The notes: generated by a model not told the origin, from the letters alone. A stretch of 64,000 bases of DNA from Maribacter cobaltidurans (GCF_002269385.1 NZ_CP022957.1:677001-741000), one strand, 5' to 3'; positions 20,937 through 31,117 are shown, counted from the first letter of the stretch. Translations and numbers: made by a program.

Positions 20937-21997
20937 TTCATTTTTTCAGATAAAAGGTCAACAAGCTCCTCTGCCCCATACTCCAAAACATCGTACGCGG
21001 GCAATTTTGTTTCCAAGGTAATTTTTTTACACATGTCTGGAATCTCCTCCTTTTCCATATCCTCGTGATTAATGGTAATAGCAATAACCTCCTTCCCAGA
21101 AATAACCTCTATGGCATTGATCTGTTCTTGTAAGGAATGTAATCGATATCCAGGAAAACCATCGTACTCCAATCTTTTAGGCGCATGTTGCAGAATTACG
21201 TAATCTGGCCTGCCGGCCGCCAAAATTTCAAAACCTCCAGGATAGGCCGGATTCATCAAACTACCTTGCCCTTCTATGACAATGACATCTGGATTCTCAT
21301 TTTTCCAGGCGCTGACTACGGCATGCTCTATTTCCCCCGAAACAAAATCGTTTATGCAGCTGTCCATAACCATACTGTATTTTGCACCCTGCATCCAAGC
21401 GGTCTGTCCGGTACCTATCATTTCCGCTTTTTTACCCATTTTCCTGAAGGCATGAACCAAAATCCATGCGGTGGTCCTTTTTCCCAATGCGGAATCGGTA
21501 CCCAAAACAGCCAATTTTAGACAGTTTACCTTTTCGATATCGCCGGTGAAAAAATGTAGTTTATCCCTATCTGGAGTTTTACGGATATCGCGAATCATAA
21601 CCCCTTTTTCGTCCGCCACTTGTACCAAGTCCGGATCATTGGTCAAAAAATCGTGCAAACCGCTATCCACATTCATACCCAGCTCCAGCGCTTTTTTTAT
21701 GGTACTTTTTGCTTCTTTGGGTAATCTACCTCCATCCGGAGCGAGTCCAATGACCAAATATTTTGGTCGTTCGTCCAAATGCTCAAGGGCGGATTCCAAA
21801 TCCTTATAGACTACAATTTGGTTCGGGCGCCCGTCCAAAACGTCACCGGCATCTTTTCCGGCATATTTCGAATCCAAAACACCTACTACTTCATAACGTT
21901 CCGTAAAGCGCACCAATCCATGGGCAGTTTTACCATTAGGTGTATTAAAGGCTCCTTCACAATATACTAGGGCCCTTCCGTCGATTTTTTCTTTCAT
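20933..21997 (-). CDS. dgcN: DUF1611 protein, DgcN-like D-glutamate N-acetyltransferase
   Basis: A 354-residue protein of the DUF1611 family: an N-terminal Rossmann-like part (residues 5-125) and a C-terminal P-loop-like domain with VLGTDSALGKRTTAW, GTGQTAWMQG and VIEGQGSLMNPAYPGG. An in-frame ATG at 22048 would lengthen it by 17 residues into the upstream gene; the ATG at 21997 fits the family start (MKEKIDGRALVYCEGAF). It is the middle gene of a tight three-gene operon with a PLP enzyme (7-bp gap) and the epimerase (4-bp overlap). The enzyme role is by family analogy. Confidence 0.82.
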   Translation of the reverse strand: MKEKIDGRALVYCEGAFNTPNGKTAHGLVRFTERYEVVGVLDSKYAGKDAGDVLDGRPNQIVVYKDLESALEHLDERPKYLVIGLAPDGGRLPKEAKSTIKKALELGMNVDSGLHDFLTNDPDLVQVADEKGVMIRDIRKTPDRDKLHFFTGDIEKVNCLKLAVLGTDSALGKRTTAWILVHAFRKMGKKAEMIGTGQTAWMQGAKYSMVMDSCINDFVSGEIEHAVVSAWKNENPDVIVIEGQGSLMNPAYPGGFEILAAGRPDYVILQHAPKRLEYDGFPGYRLHSLQEQINAIEVISGKEVIAITINHEDMEKEEIPDMCKKITLETKLPAYDVLEYGAEELVDLLSEKMK

Positions 21998-22004
21998 GGT
22001 CAAA

Positions 22005-23066
22005 TTAATTTTTAGCAGTGAGTACGGCCACAAAACGGTCCGATTCAAAATTCATCTTTTCATCAAGTTCCAACAAGGCAATTAAACCTGCAGTTGCCGC
22101 AGGCAAAATTCTAAAGCCTTCCTTTTTGTTCAATATGGCCGTCATTTCACGTAATTTTTTATCACTAATATTGAAAGCTTCGCCATTGGATTCCCTTAAG
22201 GCATATAATGCCTCCTCACCGTCAAAGCTATGCCAGTTGATCAAGGGTTCGTTTAATTTGGTTTCCTTGATCAAATCCGGACTCAAATCCTTGCAATGGT
22301 CATAACCCAGAAGAAAGGAATGGACAATTGGGTTTTTATTGGAGGACGAAGCCGCTATCATTCTTGGAATCCTTGATGTTTTTCCTCGCTTATACAGACT
22401 GACAAACCCCCTAAATATCCCGGCTATAAGCGTTCCGTTGGAGACGGGGACGGCACAATATTTAGGTGCATCACCCAAATCCTCAAAAATTTCTAAAGCT
22501 ATTTGGGAATAGGCACTTATCTGTAGGGGCGTATTGGAACCACCGGGATTGGCATCGTACCAATCATTTTTTTCGGCCAACTTGGAACTTTCCACAACTA
22601 CATCTTCATAGCTACCCGGTAGCCGTATAATTTCCGCATTCAATTCTTTCATTTCCGTAATTCGGTCGGTGTGATAGGACTCCGGAATATATATTTTGCA
22701 ATTTATACCGGCTAAATTTGCTGCTAGGGCCATCGCCACACCATAATTTCCACAGGTTGCCAGGGAAACAGTATCATATTCCCGCCTCAAGGCATCATAC
22801 AATTGGGCAAAGGCTATTCTGTCCTTTTGGGTTCCGGTAGGATTATCCCCTTCATACTTGATATAAAGCTGTCTAATATCAAACTCGCGTTCCAAGGTTT
22901 TGGCCCTACTAAGCCCGGTATCCCCAACTTCCAGACTAATGATATCCTCGTAGGACTCCAGGCGATCTACAATGGAGTTCGACTGGTCGCAAACAAATAC
23001 GCTCAATTTTCGCGCTTCTGAAGAAACTTTATTTTCCGAGGTTTTTACACCGTCCTTAAGATCCAT
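22005..23066 (-). CDS. PLP-dependent enzyme, threonine synthase-like (fold type II)
   Basis: A 353-residue fold-type-II PLP enzyme. Lys81 in NPTGTQKDRIAFA is the expected Schiff-base lysine, ATCGNYGVAMA is the substrate/cofactor loop, and VSNGTLIAGIF holds the phosphate-binding glycine stretch. The family includes threonine synthase, diaminopropionate ammonia-lyase and D-amino-acid lyases. As first gene of an operon with DgcN- and DgcA-like enzymes it may act on a D-amino acid or on glutamate-derived substrates, but the actual reaction is unknown. It is short for a true threonine synthase of the Bacteroidota type (about 430 residues). Confidence 0.78.
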   Translation of the reverse strand: MDLKDGVKTSENKVSSEARKLSVFVCDQSNSIVDRLESYEDIISLEVGDTGLSRAKTLEREFDIRQLYIKYEGDNPTGTQKDRIAFAQLYDALRREYDTVSLATCGNYGVAMALAANLAGINCKIYIPESYHTDRITEMKELNAEIIRLPGSYEDVVVESSKLAEKNDWYDANPGGSNTPLQISAYSQIALEIFEDLGDAPKYCAVPVSNGTLIAGIFRGFVSLYKRGKTSRIPRMIAASSSNKNPIVHSFLLGYDHCKDLSPDLIKETKLNEPLINWHSFDGEEALYALRESNGEAFNISDKKLREMTAILNKKEGFRILPAATAGLIALLELDEKMNFESDRFVAVLTAKN

Positions 23067-23204
23067 CTATATATTGAATTGTTCTACGGAATATAAACCA
23101 AATTCACAGACGGTATAGACTCCATAAGGTGTTTTTTTAAAACTTTTAGAAAACGCTCCTCACTGCTTCTGGTACAGCGAAACTTGGTGAAAGTAAAGTA
23201 AAAA

Positions 23205-25841
23205 CTAATCCATTTCCATTATCAAATTGGCAATCAAGGCGGTCCAGCCCGTTTGGTGGGAAGTACCCAAACCTTTTCCATTATCACCATGAAAAAATTC
23301 ATAGAATAAATGCTCGTCCCTAAAGTGTTCGTCATTGGCATAAACCATACTTTCATCATCTGAATGATATTGGAATTTACCCTGTTCATTACGCTCAAAA
23401 AGCTTGAGTAAACGTTTGCTCAACTCATTGGCAATCTGCTTCAAATTAAGTTTTCTACCCGAACCAAAAGGAAATTCATATTGATAGGAATCCCCATAAA
23501 ACAAATAGTACTTTCTCAGGGATTGAATGATCATATAATTAAGCGGCAACCAAATGGGACCACGCCAATTGGAGTTACCACCAAACATATTGGAACGGCT
23601 TTCACCTGGCTCATACTGAATCTGATGATGTCCATGATGCTTAAAGACAAAGGGATGCTCCTCATGGTATTTTGATAGCGACCGTATACCATAATCCGAA
23701 AGAAATTCGTCCTCATCCAACATACGTCTTAACAAACGTTCCAACCTAAAACCTCTCATGATGGAAAAAAGATAATTACCATCTTCGTTGGTCTCTTCTA
23801 TATTGGAGATGAGTGAAGCCAAGTCCGGTCTGGTCCTTACGATATCGGCAGCCCTCCGTCCAAATTCTTTGAGCTCATCAAATAAATCTTTGTGGATAAT
23901 TTCTACCGCGAACAATGGAATAATACCCACCAAGGATCGAACTTTAAGTCGGTTGGTCATACCACTATCCATTTCCACCACATCGTAATAAAAGTTATCC
24001 TCATCATCCCACAAGGAAATGTCCTTTTTGCCAATATGGTGCATGGCCCAGGCGATATTTAAAAAGTGTCTAAAAAACTTGGCCACCAGATCTTCATAGG
24101 ATTTATTGTTCTTTGAAAGCTCCAAACTCATACGGAGCATGTTCAAGGTGAACATGGCCATCCAACTGGTAGCATCGGCCTGTTGCATCCTGGTGATACC
24201 GGGTGGCATATGGTTTCGGTCAAATACACCAATGTTGTCCAACCCTAGAAAACCTCCTTCAAAAAGATCGGTACCACTTTTGTCCTTTTGGTTAACCCAC
24301 CAAGTGAAATTGATCAACAACTTCTGGAATGCCTTTTCCAAAAATGGTATATCCCCCTTTCCCGTTTTTTGTTTATCCTTATCATAAACGTTCCACACTG
24401 CCCAAGAATGTACCGGTGGATTTACATCGCTAAAGTTCCATTCATATGCGGGTATCTGTCCATTGGGATGCATGTAGCTTTCCCTTAACATCAAAACGAG
24501 TTGTTCCTTGGCAAAGTAAGGGTCTATTTCTACAAAGGAAGCCATATGAAAGGCAAGGTCCCACGCAGCATACCAAGGATATTCCCACTTGTCGGGCATG
24601 GAAATAACATGGCGGTTGGTCAAATGTTGCCAGCTGAAATTTCTGGGATTTTCACGATAAGGTTTAAGTTCCCCTGGACCACCAAATAGCCATTTATGTA
24701 CGTCATAGTAATAAAATTGCTTAGTCCAGAGCAGACCGGAAAATGCTCTTTCTACTATATCCTTATGGGCTTTTGGCAAGTCCTTTTTCGATAAAATATC
24801 ATTATAGAATTCCGAGCACTCCTGTTTACGGGCATTAAAAGTGGAATTAAACCCAGACCATGGGTCCTCAAGCTTTTTTTTGCTCAGACGAACCCTAATT
24901 GATTTTTCCTCACCGGCCCTAAGGGTAATTTTATGCCAAACGGCAAATTTAGACCCCTTTTTTTCCGGGTTTACCGTATCCAGACCATCGACCACATGAT
25001 TATTGATACCATCCTTTACATAAGGCACTTCATTTTCTACGTTATAGATACGTTTGTTATTGGTTTCGTTTTCGCAAAAAAGTTGCTTCCCATTTTCATG
25101 GTATAGATAATAGCGGCCATTTCTAACACTTCTTGACATTACACAATTATCAGAAATTGCCTTCATAGTAGGCCTTTCAAAACGTTTATTGTGTTTCCAG
25201 AAGTTACGGAACCATAAATGCGGCAAAACATGGATAGATGCCTTTTTAGAGGCCCTATTGACTACGGTTATTTTCATGAGAATATCCCCTACGTCAGCCT
25301 TGGCATATTCAATAAAACAATCAAAGTAGGTATTGTTTCTAAAAGCTTTAGTGTCTAAAATTTCATACTCGGGCTCTTCCCTGTTTCTGGATTTATTTTT
25401 CTTTACAAGGTCTGAATATGGAAACTTTTTTTGAGGATATTTATATAAGTATTTGTTATAGGAATGGGTTGGTGTGGAAACCTGATGATAATAGAGTTCC
25501 TTTACATCCTCCCCATGGTTACCTTCTCCATTGGTCAAGCCAAACAAACGTTCCTTTAATATCGGATCCTTACCGTTCCAGAAAGCCGGTGCCAAACAAA
25601 GAATTTCCCTGGAATCACAGAAACCACCAATTCCTTCCTCACCCCATCTATACGCGTTGCTCCTAGCTTTGTCATGATCTACAAAACTCCATGCCTGTCC
25701 ATTTGCACTATAATCTTCGCGAACGGTTCCCCATTGACGTTCTGCCAAATAAGGACCCCATCTTTTCCAATACTTGTAATTATCACTAACGGCTAAGCGT
25801 TGTTCCTCTGCATTTTTTTGAGACATAAAATTTGAATCCAT
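23205..25841 (-). CDS. GH63/MGH1-like glycoside hydrolase (glucosidase)
   Basis: An 878-residue protein without a signal peptide, so probably cytoplasmic. It shows the (alpha/alpha)6 hallmarks of GH63/mannosylglycerate-hydrolase-like enzymes: WGTVREDYSANG, YRWGEEGIGGFCD, YPWYAAWDLAFHMASF (likely catalytic Asp) and NWRGPIWLPLNYMIIQSL. Close relatives are annotated as glucosidases acting on short alpha-glucosides. It stands alone, with 138 bp before the next operon and a long AT-rich leader upstream. Either the first or the sixth codon (MSQKNAEEQR) could be the start. Confidence 0.85.
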   Translation of the reverse strand: MDSNFMSQKNAEEQRLAVSDNYKYWKRWGPYLAERQWGTVREDYSANGQAWSFVDHDKARSNAYRWGEEGIGGFCDSREILCLAPAFWNGKDPILKERLFGLTNGEGNHGEDVKELYYHQVSTPTHSYNKYLYKYPQKKFPYSDLVKKNKSRNREEPEYEILDTKAFRNNTYFDCFIEYAKADVGDILMKITVVNRASKKASIHVLPHLWFRNFWKHNKRFERPTMKAISDNCVMSRSVRNGRYYLYHENGKQLFCENETNNKRIYNVENEVPYVKDGINNHVVDGLDTVNPEKKGSKFAVWHKITLRAGEEKSIRVRLSKKKLEDPWSGFNSTFNARKQECSEFYNDILSKKDLPKAHKDIVERAFSGLLWTKQFYYYDVHKWLFGGPGELKPYRENPRNFSWQHLTNRHVISMPDKWEYPWYAAWDLAFHMASFVEIDPYFAKEQLVLMLRESYMHPNGQIPAYEWNFSDVNPPVHSWAVWNVYDKDKQKTGKGDIPFLEKAFQKLLINFTWWVNQKDKSGTDLFEGGFLGLDNIGVFDRNHMPPGITRMQQADATSWMAMFTLNMLRMSLELSKNNKSYEDLVAKFFRHFLNIAWAMHHIGKKDISLWDDEDNFYYDVVEMDSGMTNRLKVRSLVGIIPLFAVEIIHKDLFDELKEFGRRAADIVRTRPDLASLISNIEETNEDGNYLFSIMRGFRLERLLRRMLDEDEFLSDYGIRSLSKYHEEHPFVFKHHGHHQIQYEPGESRSNMFGGNSNWRGPIWLPLNYMIIQSLRKYYLFYGDSYQYEFPFGSGRKLNLKQIANELSKRLLKLFERNEQGKFQYHSDDESMVYANDEHFRDEHLFYEFFHGDNGKGLGTSHQTGWTALIANLIMEMD

Positions 25842-26396
25842 TAATCAAACCCGAAAAGAATACGGTTTGCTGTAATTTATTTTCTTTTCGCCTATGAAAT
25901 AAAAATCTTAAAAATAGAATTTATTTGAACAATAACTGAAGGTGATAAGAACTATTGACGTATTGTTATTATTGTAGGTTGTCTTTTGTTTTGTTGATTT
26001 TTTATTTCCAGATAAATTACCAAACTGACATAAGCCTATTGTCTCCAAGAAGTGAAATGAATATCATTTAGGATTCCCAACAAATGCTAAACGTAATTAA
26101 ATACAGCCGGTTTTCCTTTTCTGTCGAAAATATTGTGATTTGACATCTTTGGAATATTCCCAACCCCTCAAAATATGGAACAAATATTTACAGCACCAGA
26201 TACCAAAGAATACATTTGTCACCATAAAGATGTAAAATATTGAATTTCAATAAATTATAAAATTTACGCATTGCTTATAAAAAGAGAAGGGAAATGTAAA
26301 AGATTCAAAAAAATTGACTTCATTTGTGTGGATTTTGAATCCTTTTTTAACAAGGAAAAAATCAAAAAAAGTAGAAATAATCCAAAAAAAATAGAA
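25842..26396. other. 555-bp intergenic region without recognisable gene
   Basis: AT-rich stretch between the divergent glucosidase (-) and small secreted-protein (+) genes. I see no RNA gene, clear -7 element or strong hairpin. An ATG at 26271 opens the frame of the downstream protein early, but its first 42 residues are Lys-rich and unlike a signal peptide, so I treat it as leader. Confidence 0.4.
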
Positions 26397-26696
26397 ATGA
26401 AAACACTTTTTATTACGTTCATCATGTTAACAAGTACTTTGGGGGGCAACTTGATTCAAGATACCTCAAGAGTAAGTGGAACATATGACAGACATGAAGA
26501 TGGTATTTATTATTTCATAGGTGACAATGGTGAAATCTATGAATTCAATGACATAACCGAGGAAGCCTCTGAAGTATTCGATTTGATGGATGAAGCCCTA
26601 TTGGGAAAACTGTTCAGTATTACCTTCACTAGGGAAACGGAAGAAAACGATGATATGGAATACAATACCATTGTAGCCTTAAAAATATTGGAGTAG
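26397..26696 (+). CDS. small exported protein, unknown function
   Basis: A 99-residue protein starting MKTLFITFIMLTSTLGG, a plausible signal peptide, followed by an acidic domain (DRHEDGIYYFIGDNGEIYEF, then many Glu/Asp). I moved the start from 26271 to 26397 because only the latter places the signal at the N-terminus. No family is recognised. A perfect 30-bp palindromic terminator follows 16 bp after the stop. Confidence 0.6.
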   Translation: MKTLFITFIMLTSTLGGNLIQDTSRVSGTYDRHEDGIYYFIGDNGEIYEFNDITEEASEVFDLMDEALLGKLFSITFTRETEENDDMEYNTIVALKILE

Positions 26697-26712
26697 CTAA
26701 CCACAATTAAAA

Positions 26713-26742
26713 ATTAAAAAAGGACCTAGGTCCTTTTTTAAT
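26713..26742. terminator. perfect palindromic terminator, GGACCTAGGTCC core
   Basis: A 30-bp perfect palindrome: ATTAAAAAAGGACCT paired with AGGTCCTTTTTTAAT. It has the same core as the terminator at 6626-6660. Confidence 0.88.
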
Positions 26743-26834
26743 GATTACTACAAGGTTAAAACCGTGTAGCAAGCCACAAAATTCAAGGAAAGGAATCTTT
26801 TTTGTTACTTTGTGGTCTATTATAAATTTTCGAC

Positions 26835-27584
26835 ATGACTTTACTTGGAATTGATGTAGGTGGCTCTGGTATTAAAGGTGCATTGGTAGATGCGGAGACC
26901 GGTGAAATGTTGACCGAGAGGTTCCGTATCCCCACTCCAAACCCCAGAACACCCGAAGCCATGACCGATGTGATTGCTGAAATTGTCAAGCACTTTGACT
27001 ATAAGGGCAAGGTAGGTTGCGGTTTCCCCACCATAATCAAAAAAGGAGTTTGTAAATCCCCAGGTAATCTGGACCCCAGTTGGTTGGGCGTCAATGTAGA
27101 AGAGCTTTTGGAGAAAAAAACAGGTTTGGACTTTACCGTAATAAACGACGCAGACGCCGCAGGATATGCGACCATGAACTATGGTGTGGGCAAAGGAAAA
27201 AAAGGATTTGTTGTTATGATTACCATTGGTACGGGATTGGGAAGTGGAGCCTTTCTTGATGGCAAACTGATTCCCAATTTTGAACTTGGACAAATACCTT
27301 ATAAGAAATATAAAAAAATTGAGCTGTGGGCTGCAGGAAGCGCCAAAGACAGGGAAGGACTTTCCTATAAAAAATGGGGAAAGCGATTTAACACCTTCCT
27401 GGAATATGTTGAGCTAATTATCTCTCCGGATTTAATTATACTGGGAGGCGGGGCTTCCAAGGATTTTGATGAATTCAAGAAAAAAATTAAAATAGAAACT
27501 CCGGTTATACCCGCAGAATTACAAAATCAGGCAGGTATTATTGGTGCTGCGGCCGCAAGTTTACACAAAGCACCTAAAGTATGA
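26835..27584 (+). CDS. ppgK: polyphosphate glucokinase (ROK family)
   Basis: A 249-residue ROK kinase. The phosphate-1 loop [16 protein letters not shown] is at the N-terminus, with [16 protein letters not shown], the [11 protein letters not shown] phosphate-2 loop, and GGGASKDF for adenosine or polyphosphate binding. The short length and lack of the ROK zinc motif (CxCGxxGC) point to polyphosphate glucokinase, which phosphorylates glucose to glucose-6-phosphate using polyphosphate or ATP. It lies close to the glucosidase gene and may take up its glucose product. It converges with the SDR gene, 20 bp between stops. Confidence 0.88.
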   Translation: MTLLGIDVGGSGIKGALVDAETGEMLTERFRIPTPNPRTPEAMTDVIAEIVKHFDYKGKVGCGFPTIIKKGVCKSPGNLDPSWLGVNVEELLEKKTGLDFTVINDADAAGYATMNYGVGKGKKGFVVMITIGTGLGSGAFLDGKLIPNFELGQIPYKKYKKIELWAAGSAKDREGLSYKKWGKRFNTFLEYVELIISPDLIILGGGASKDFDEFKKKIKIETPVIPAELQNQAGIIGAAAASLHKAPKV

Positions 27585-27604
27585 TCTAACAGCTAAGTAT
27601 AGAA

Positions 27605-28393
27605 CTACATCGCTTTATGGCCAGTACTGGATTCTTTTAACTGTTCGTAACCATTGGCAATTTTGTCGTCGAACTTTTTGGGATCCATAAAATTCAATTC
27701 ACTATCCTTTTCTCTTTCCTCGCCCCCAAAAACTACGTGCAGTTCTTTTTTCAATAATCCTTCAATGGATCGCTTGGCCACAAACTCTGGGGAATCCATT
27801 TCCCTTCCTTCAAACTTTTGCATCATATCCGTATCCGTGGCAGTTGGATAGGAACAGGTTACCGATATATTAAAAGGTGCCAATTCCCTTCTCATAGAAT
27901 CCGAAAACTGTCTTATGGCGGCCTTGGTACTTGCGTAAACTCCATAAAATGGCATTCCTATCAAACCAAGCCCAGATGAAATATTAAGTATAGCTGCTTC
28001 TTCGGCGTTTTTCAAAAGAGGAATACAGTATTTTGTCAATAATAAAATAGCCGTATAGTTAACCGCCACTTGGTCATAAATTTCTTCGTCCGGCAACTCT
28101 TCCAAAGGCCCGGCCGAGACAATTCCCGCATTGTTTATCAATATATCCAAACTTCCCCATTTATCCTCTATGCGCGCTGCTGCCTCCCTAAGTACATCAA
28201 TATTGCCAACGTCCCCTGAAATCCGAATGAACTTGACCTCCGGATAGGACTCCGAGATTTCCTTTAGACTTTTCTTGTCCCTTGCAATAATTGCGATATG
28301 AGATGCTCCACCATCGATCAGTTCTTGTAGCATACATCTACCTATACCCCTAGTACCCCCTGTAATGAGTACTTTCTTTTCTTTTAGTTGCAT
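27605..28393 (-). CDS. SDR family oxidoreductase
   Basis: A 262-residue short-chain dehydrogenase. It shows the cofactor loop TGGTRGIGR, NNAG at about 88-91 (INNAGIVSAG), the catalytic Ser (ISSGLG) and the YxxxK active site in YGVYASTKAA. The residues after strand 2 (IARDKKSL) suggest NADP preference. The substrate is unknown, and there are no operon partners. Confidence 0.88.
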   Translation of the reverse strand: MQLKEKKVLITGGTRGIGRCMLQELIDGGASHIAIIARDKKSLKEISESYPEVKFIRISGDVGNIDVLREAAARIEDKWGSLDILINNAGIVSAGPLEELPDEEIYDQVAVNYTAILLLTKYCIPLLKNAEEAAILNISSGLGLIGMPFYGVYASTKAAIRQFSDSMRRELAPFNISVTCSYPTATDTDMMQKFEGREMDSPEFVAKRSIEGLLKKELHVVFGGEEREKDSELNFMDPKKFDDKIANGYEQLKESSTGHKAM

Positions 28394-28651
28394 GTTAATC
28401 TTTATTGAGTTAGTTCGTTTGAGTACAAATTGTACTTCAAATTAGAAAAAAAATCAAGTGTAGCTTAAAGAAAACCGCAGTAGATTTAATTATTGTGAAA
28501 CTCATATTTTTAGATACATTTCTATCCATAAATAGAAAAAATAGTATTAAAAAATTAATGGTTTGGCAATATGGTTTTGGATATAAAAAACTCAAAAAAG
28601 AAAAGCTTTCCAAATAGGGGTTTAGGACAGTCCTAAAAATGATGTAAAATG

Positions 28652-28681
28652 AAAAAGCCCTGAAAAAATCAGGGCTTTTTT
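28652..28681 (-). terminator. typA terminator
   Basis: A 12-bp perfect stem (AAAAAGCCCTGA / TCAGGGCTTTTT) with a 5-nt A loop lies directly after the typA stop. A second small inverted repeat, TTTAGGAC-A-GTCCTAAA, sits at 28621-28637. Confidence 0.9.
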
Positions 28682-30481
28682 CTAAGCTATTTTATTACGC
28701 TTACGGTCGTTTTCCGTGAGGAAAATTTTACGTAACCTTAAGTGTTTCGGTGTTACCTCAACATACTCATCTTTTTGTATATACTCCAACGCCTCCTCTA
28801 GGGAGAATTTAATGGCCGGAACTATTTTGGCCTTTTCATCCGCTCCTGAAGACCTAACATTGGATAATTTTTTGGTCTTGGTTATATTTACGGTCATATC
28901 GTCTCCCCTGGAGTTTTCACCAATAACCTGCCCTTCATAAATATCCTCTCCCGGATCCACAAAGAACTTTCCGCGATCTTGTAATTTGTCAATGGAATAA
29001 GGAATAGCCTTACCGGTTTCCATAGAAACCAAAGAACCATTCTGACGCTGGGGAATATCCCCTTTCATAGGTTGATATTCCAAAAATCGGTGTGCCATGA
29101 TGGCCTCTCCAGCTGTTGCGGTCAACAATTGATTTCGTAGACCGATAATCCCCCTGGAAGGAATCTGAAACTCACAAACCATTCTGTCTCCTTTGGCCTC
29201 CATACTGGTCATTTCTCCCTTACGGATTGAAACCATTTCGACGGCCTTACCTGATACTTCCTCTGGCAAATCAATGGTCAAATACTCTATAGGTTCACAC
29301 TTTACCCCATCTATTTCCTTAATGATTACCTGTGGCTGTCCAATTTGAAGTTCATAACCTTCCCTTCTCATCGTTTCGATCAAAACCGATAAGTGAAGTA
29401 CACCACGACCAAATACAAGAAACTTATCTGCACTGTCGGTTTCATTAACACGTAGTGCCAAGTTCTTTTCAAGTTCTCGCTCCAAACGCTCCTTGATATG
29501 CCTTGAAGTAACGAACTTTCCGTCCTTACCAAAAAATGGGCTATCGTTAATGGTAAACAACATGCTCATGGTGGGTTCATCGATAGCAATGGTTTTCAAT
29601 CCTTCAGGATTTTCAAAATCGGCCACGGTATCCCCTATTTCAAAACCTTCCACTCCTACCAAGGCGCAGATATCGCCCGCCTCAACGGAAGTAACCTTTT
29701 TACGGCCCAAACCTTCAAAGGTGAAAAGCTCCTTTATTCTAGACTTTACTATATTACCATTTCTTTTGACCAAAGAGACCGACTGACCTTCTTTTAAGGT
29801 ACCACGCTGTAACCGTCCAATAGCGATTCTTCCCGTAAACGAGGAAAAATCCAATGAAGTAATCAACATTTGAGTGTTGCCTTCCTTGGGTTCAAAAGTA
29901 GGTATATGCTCTATTACCATATCCAACAATGGCTCAATATTCTCTGTCTGATTTTGCCAATCCTCACTCATCCAGTTGTTCTTGGCAGAACCATAAACCG
30001 TTGGAAAGTCTAGCTGCCATTCTTCTGCACCCAGTTCGAACATCAAATCAAAAACCTTTTCATGTACCTCTTCTGGGGTACAGTTTTCCTTATCTACCTT
30101 ATTTATGACCACACATGGCTTTAAACCAAGGTCGATTGCTTTTTGCAATACGAAACGGGTCTGTGGCATGGGACCCTCGAAAGCATCCACCAACAACAAT
30201 ACACCATCTGCCATGTTCAATACCCGTTCTACTTCACCACCAAAATCCGCGTGACCAGGAGTATCGATAATATTGATTTTCGTGTCCTTGTAAACAACAG
30301 AAACGTTTTTGGAAGTAATCGTGATACCACGCTCGCGTTCCAAATCGTTATTATCAAGAATAAGATCGCCCGCATTCTCGTTTTCACGAAAAAGGCTACA
30401 ATGATACATTATTTTATCCACCAAGGTTGTTTTACCGTGGTCAACGTGTGCGATGATCGCAATATTTTTTGTGTTGGACAT
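28682..30481 (-). CDS. typA: GTP-binding protein TypA/BipA
   Basis: A 599-residue ribosome-associated translational GTPase. G1 AHVDHGKTTLVDK, G2/switch RGITITSKN, G3 DTPGHADFGGEVER and G4 NKVD are all present, followed by the EF-G-like domain II and a BipA C-terminal domain (GRGVLHLSVLIETMRREG, PSRGIIGLRNQLL). Its length matches the family (about 600). It aids 50S assembly and stress responses. Monocistronic with a strong terminator. Confidence 0.97.
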   Translation of the reverse strand: MSNTKNIAIIAHVDHGKTTLVDKIMYHCSLFRENENAGDLILDNNDLERERGITITSKNVSVVYKDTKINIIDTPGHADFGGEVERVLNMADGVLLLVDAFEGPMPQTRFVLQKAIDLGLKPCVVINKVDKENCTPEEVHEKVFDLMFELGAEEWQLDFPTVYGSAKNNWMSEDWQNQTENIEPLLDMVIEHIPTFEPKEGNTQMLITSLDFSSFTGRIAIGRLQRGTLKEGQSVSLVKRNGNIVKSRIKELFTFEGLGRKKVTSVEAGDICALVGVEGFEIGDTVADFENPEGLKTIAIDEPTMSMLFTINDSPFFGKDGKFVTSRHIKERLERELEKNLALRVNETDSADKFLVFGRGVLHLSVLIETMRREGYELQIGQPQVIIKEIDGVKCEPIEYLTIDLPEEVSGKAVEMVSIRKGEMTSMEAKGDRMVCEFQIPSRGIIGLRNQLLTATAGEAIMAHRFLEYQPMKGDIPQRQNGSLVSMETGKAIPYSIDKLQDRGKFFVDPGEDIYEGQVIGENSRGDDMTVNITKTKKLSNVRSSGADEKAKIVPAIKFSLEEALEYIQKDEYVEVTPKHLRLRKIFLTENDRKRNKIA

Positions 30482-30571
30482 AAGGCCTTATTTTAAGCGC
30501 GCAAAGATAGTCTTAATTTCCTTAGATCCAGCCAAACAAATGTTATTTTTATCTTATTGATTTTGAAGGGA

Positions 30572-31117
30572 TTATTTTGATTTTCCTCTCCCAAGCACCC
30601 ACCCTACTTTGGCAGACAATAACAAATCAATACCATTACTGAATTCATCAATGAAGTAGGCAGGACCCGCTTCCAAACGGAATTGGAATCCACTGGGATA
30701 AGTCCTTTGAATTCCATAAACGGCACCCAAGGCCAAAGTATATCTAGAAACATAATCCAAATCGCCAATTAGGGCATTACCACCTTGGATCGCTACGGTT
30801 GGGGCGGTATAGTTACCTGTATTGCCAGAAATTCGCTTTCCCTTTCGTATTCTACGATCAAAGTTGTAATAATCCCGATACTGGATTCTTCCAATAGGAT
30901 AAATCCCGAATCCGTTGCCAAAGAAATCAGATTCTTGATAGGCAAAACCCATGGTAGCCTCGGCAGTCAGTGTGGAACTTTTCGAAACCCCCAATTCATA
31001 AACAACACCGGGCAATAAGGCATTTATAGTTATTTGATGGTTCTCAACATCCTTTTGGAGCTGCGCGTTCGAGTATGAAAAATTAAGCAAAAAAGTAATG
31101 ATGATAAAGGTTCTCAT
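30572..31117 (-). CDS. outer-membrane beta-barrel-like protein, paralogue A
   Basis: A 181-residue exported protein (signal peptide 1-18, cleavage after SNAQ) with a compact barrel pattern. It shares the motif block YYNFDRRIRKGKRISGNTGN, then YGIQRTYPSGFQF, with the gene immediately upstream (31175-31756), so the two are tandem paralogues. Function unknown. Confidence 0.7.
   Translation of the reverse strand: MRTFIIITFLLNFSYSNAQLQKDVENHQITINALLPGVVYELGVSKSSTLTAEATMGFAYQESDFFGNGFGIYPIGRIQYRDYYNFDRRIRKGKRISGNTGNYTAPTVAIQGGNALIGDLDYVSRYTLALGAVYGIQRTYPSGFQFRLEAGPAYFIDEFSNGIDLLLSAKVGWVLGRGKSK

Noticed and set aside
22005..23066. Naming the PLP enzyme thrC
   Set aside because: It is short, lies with DgcN/DgcA-like genes and no threonine-pathway genes are near, so the specific name is not supported.
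11125..26096. Shared string CAAATGCTAAACGTAA near 11126 and 26080
   Set aside because: A single 16-mer match in 64 kb with no similar context; close to chance level in AT-rich DNA.
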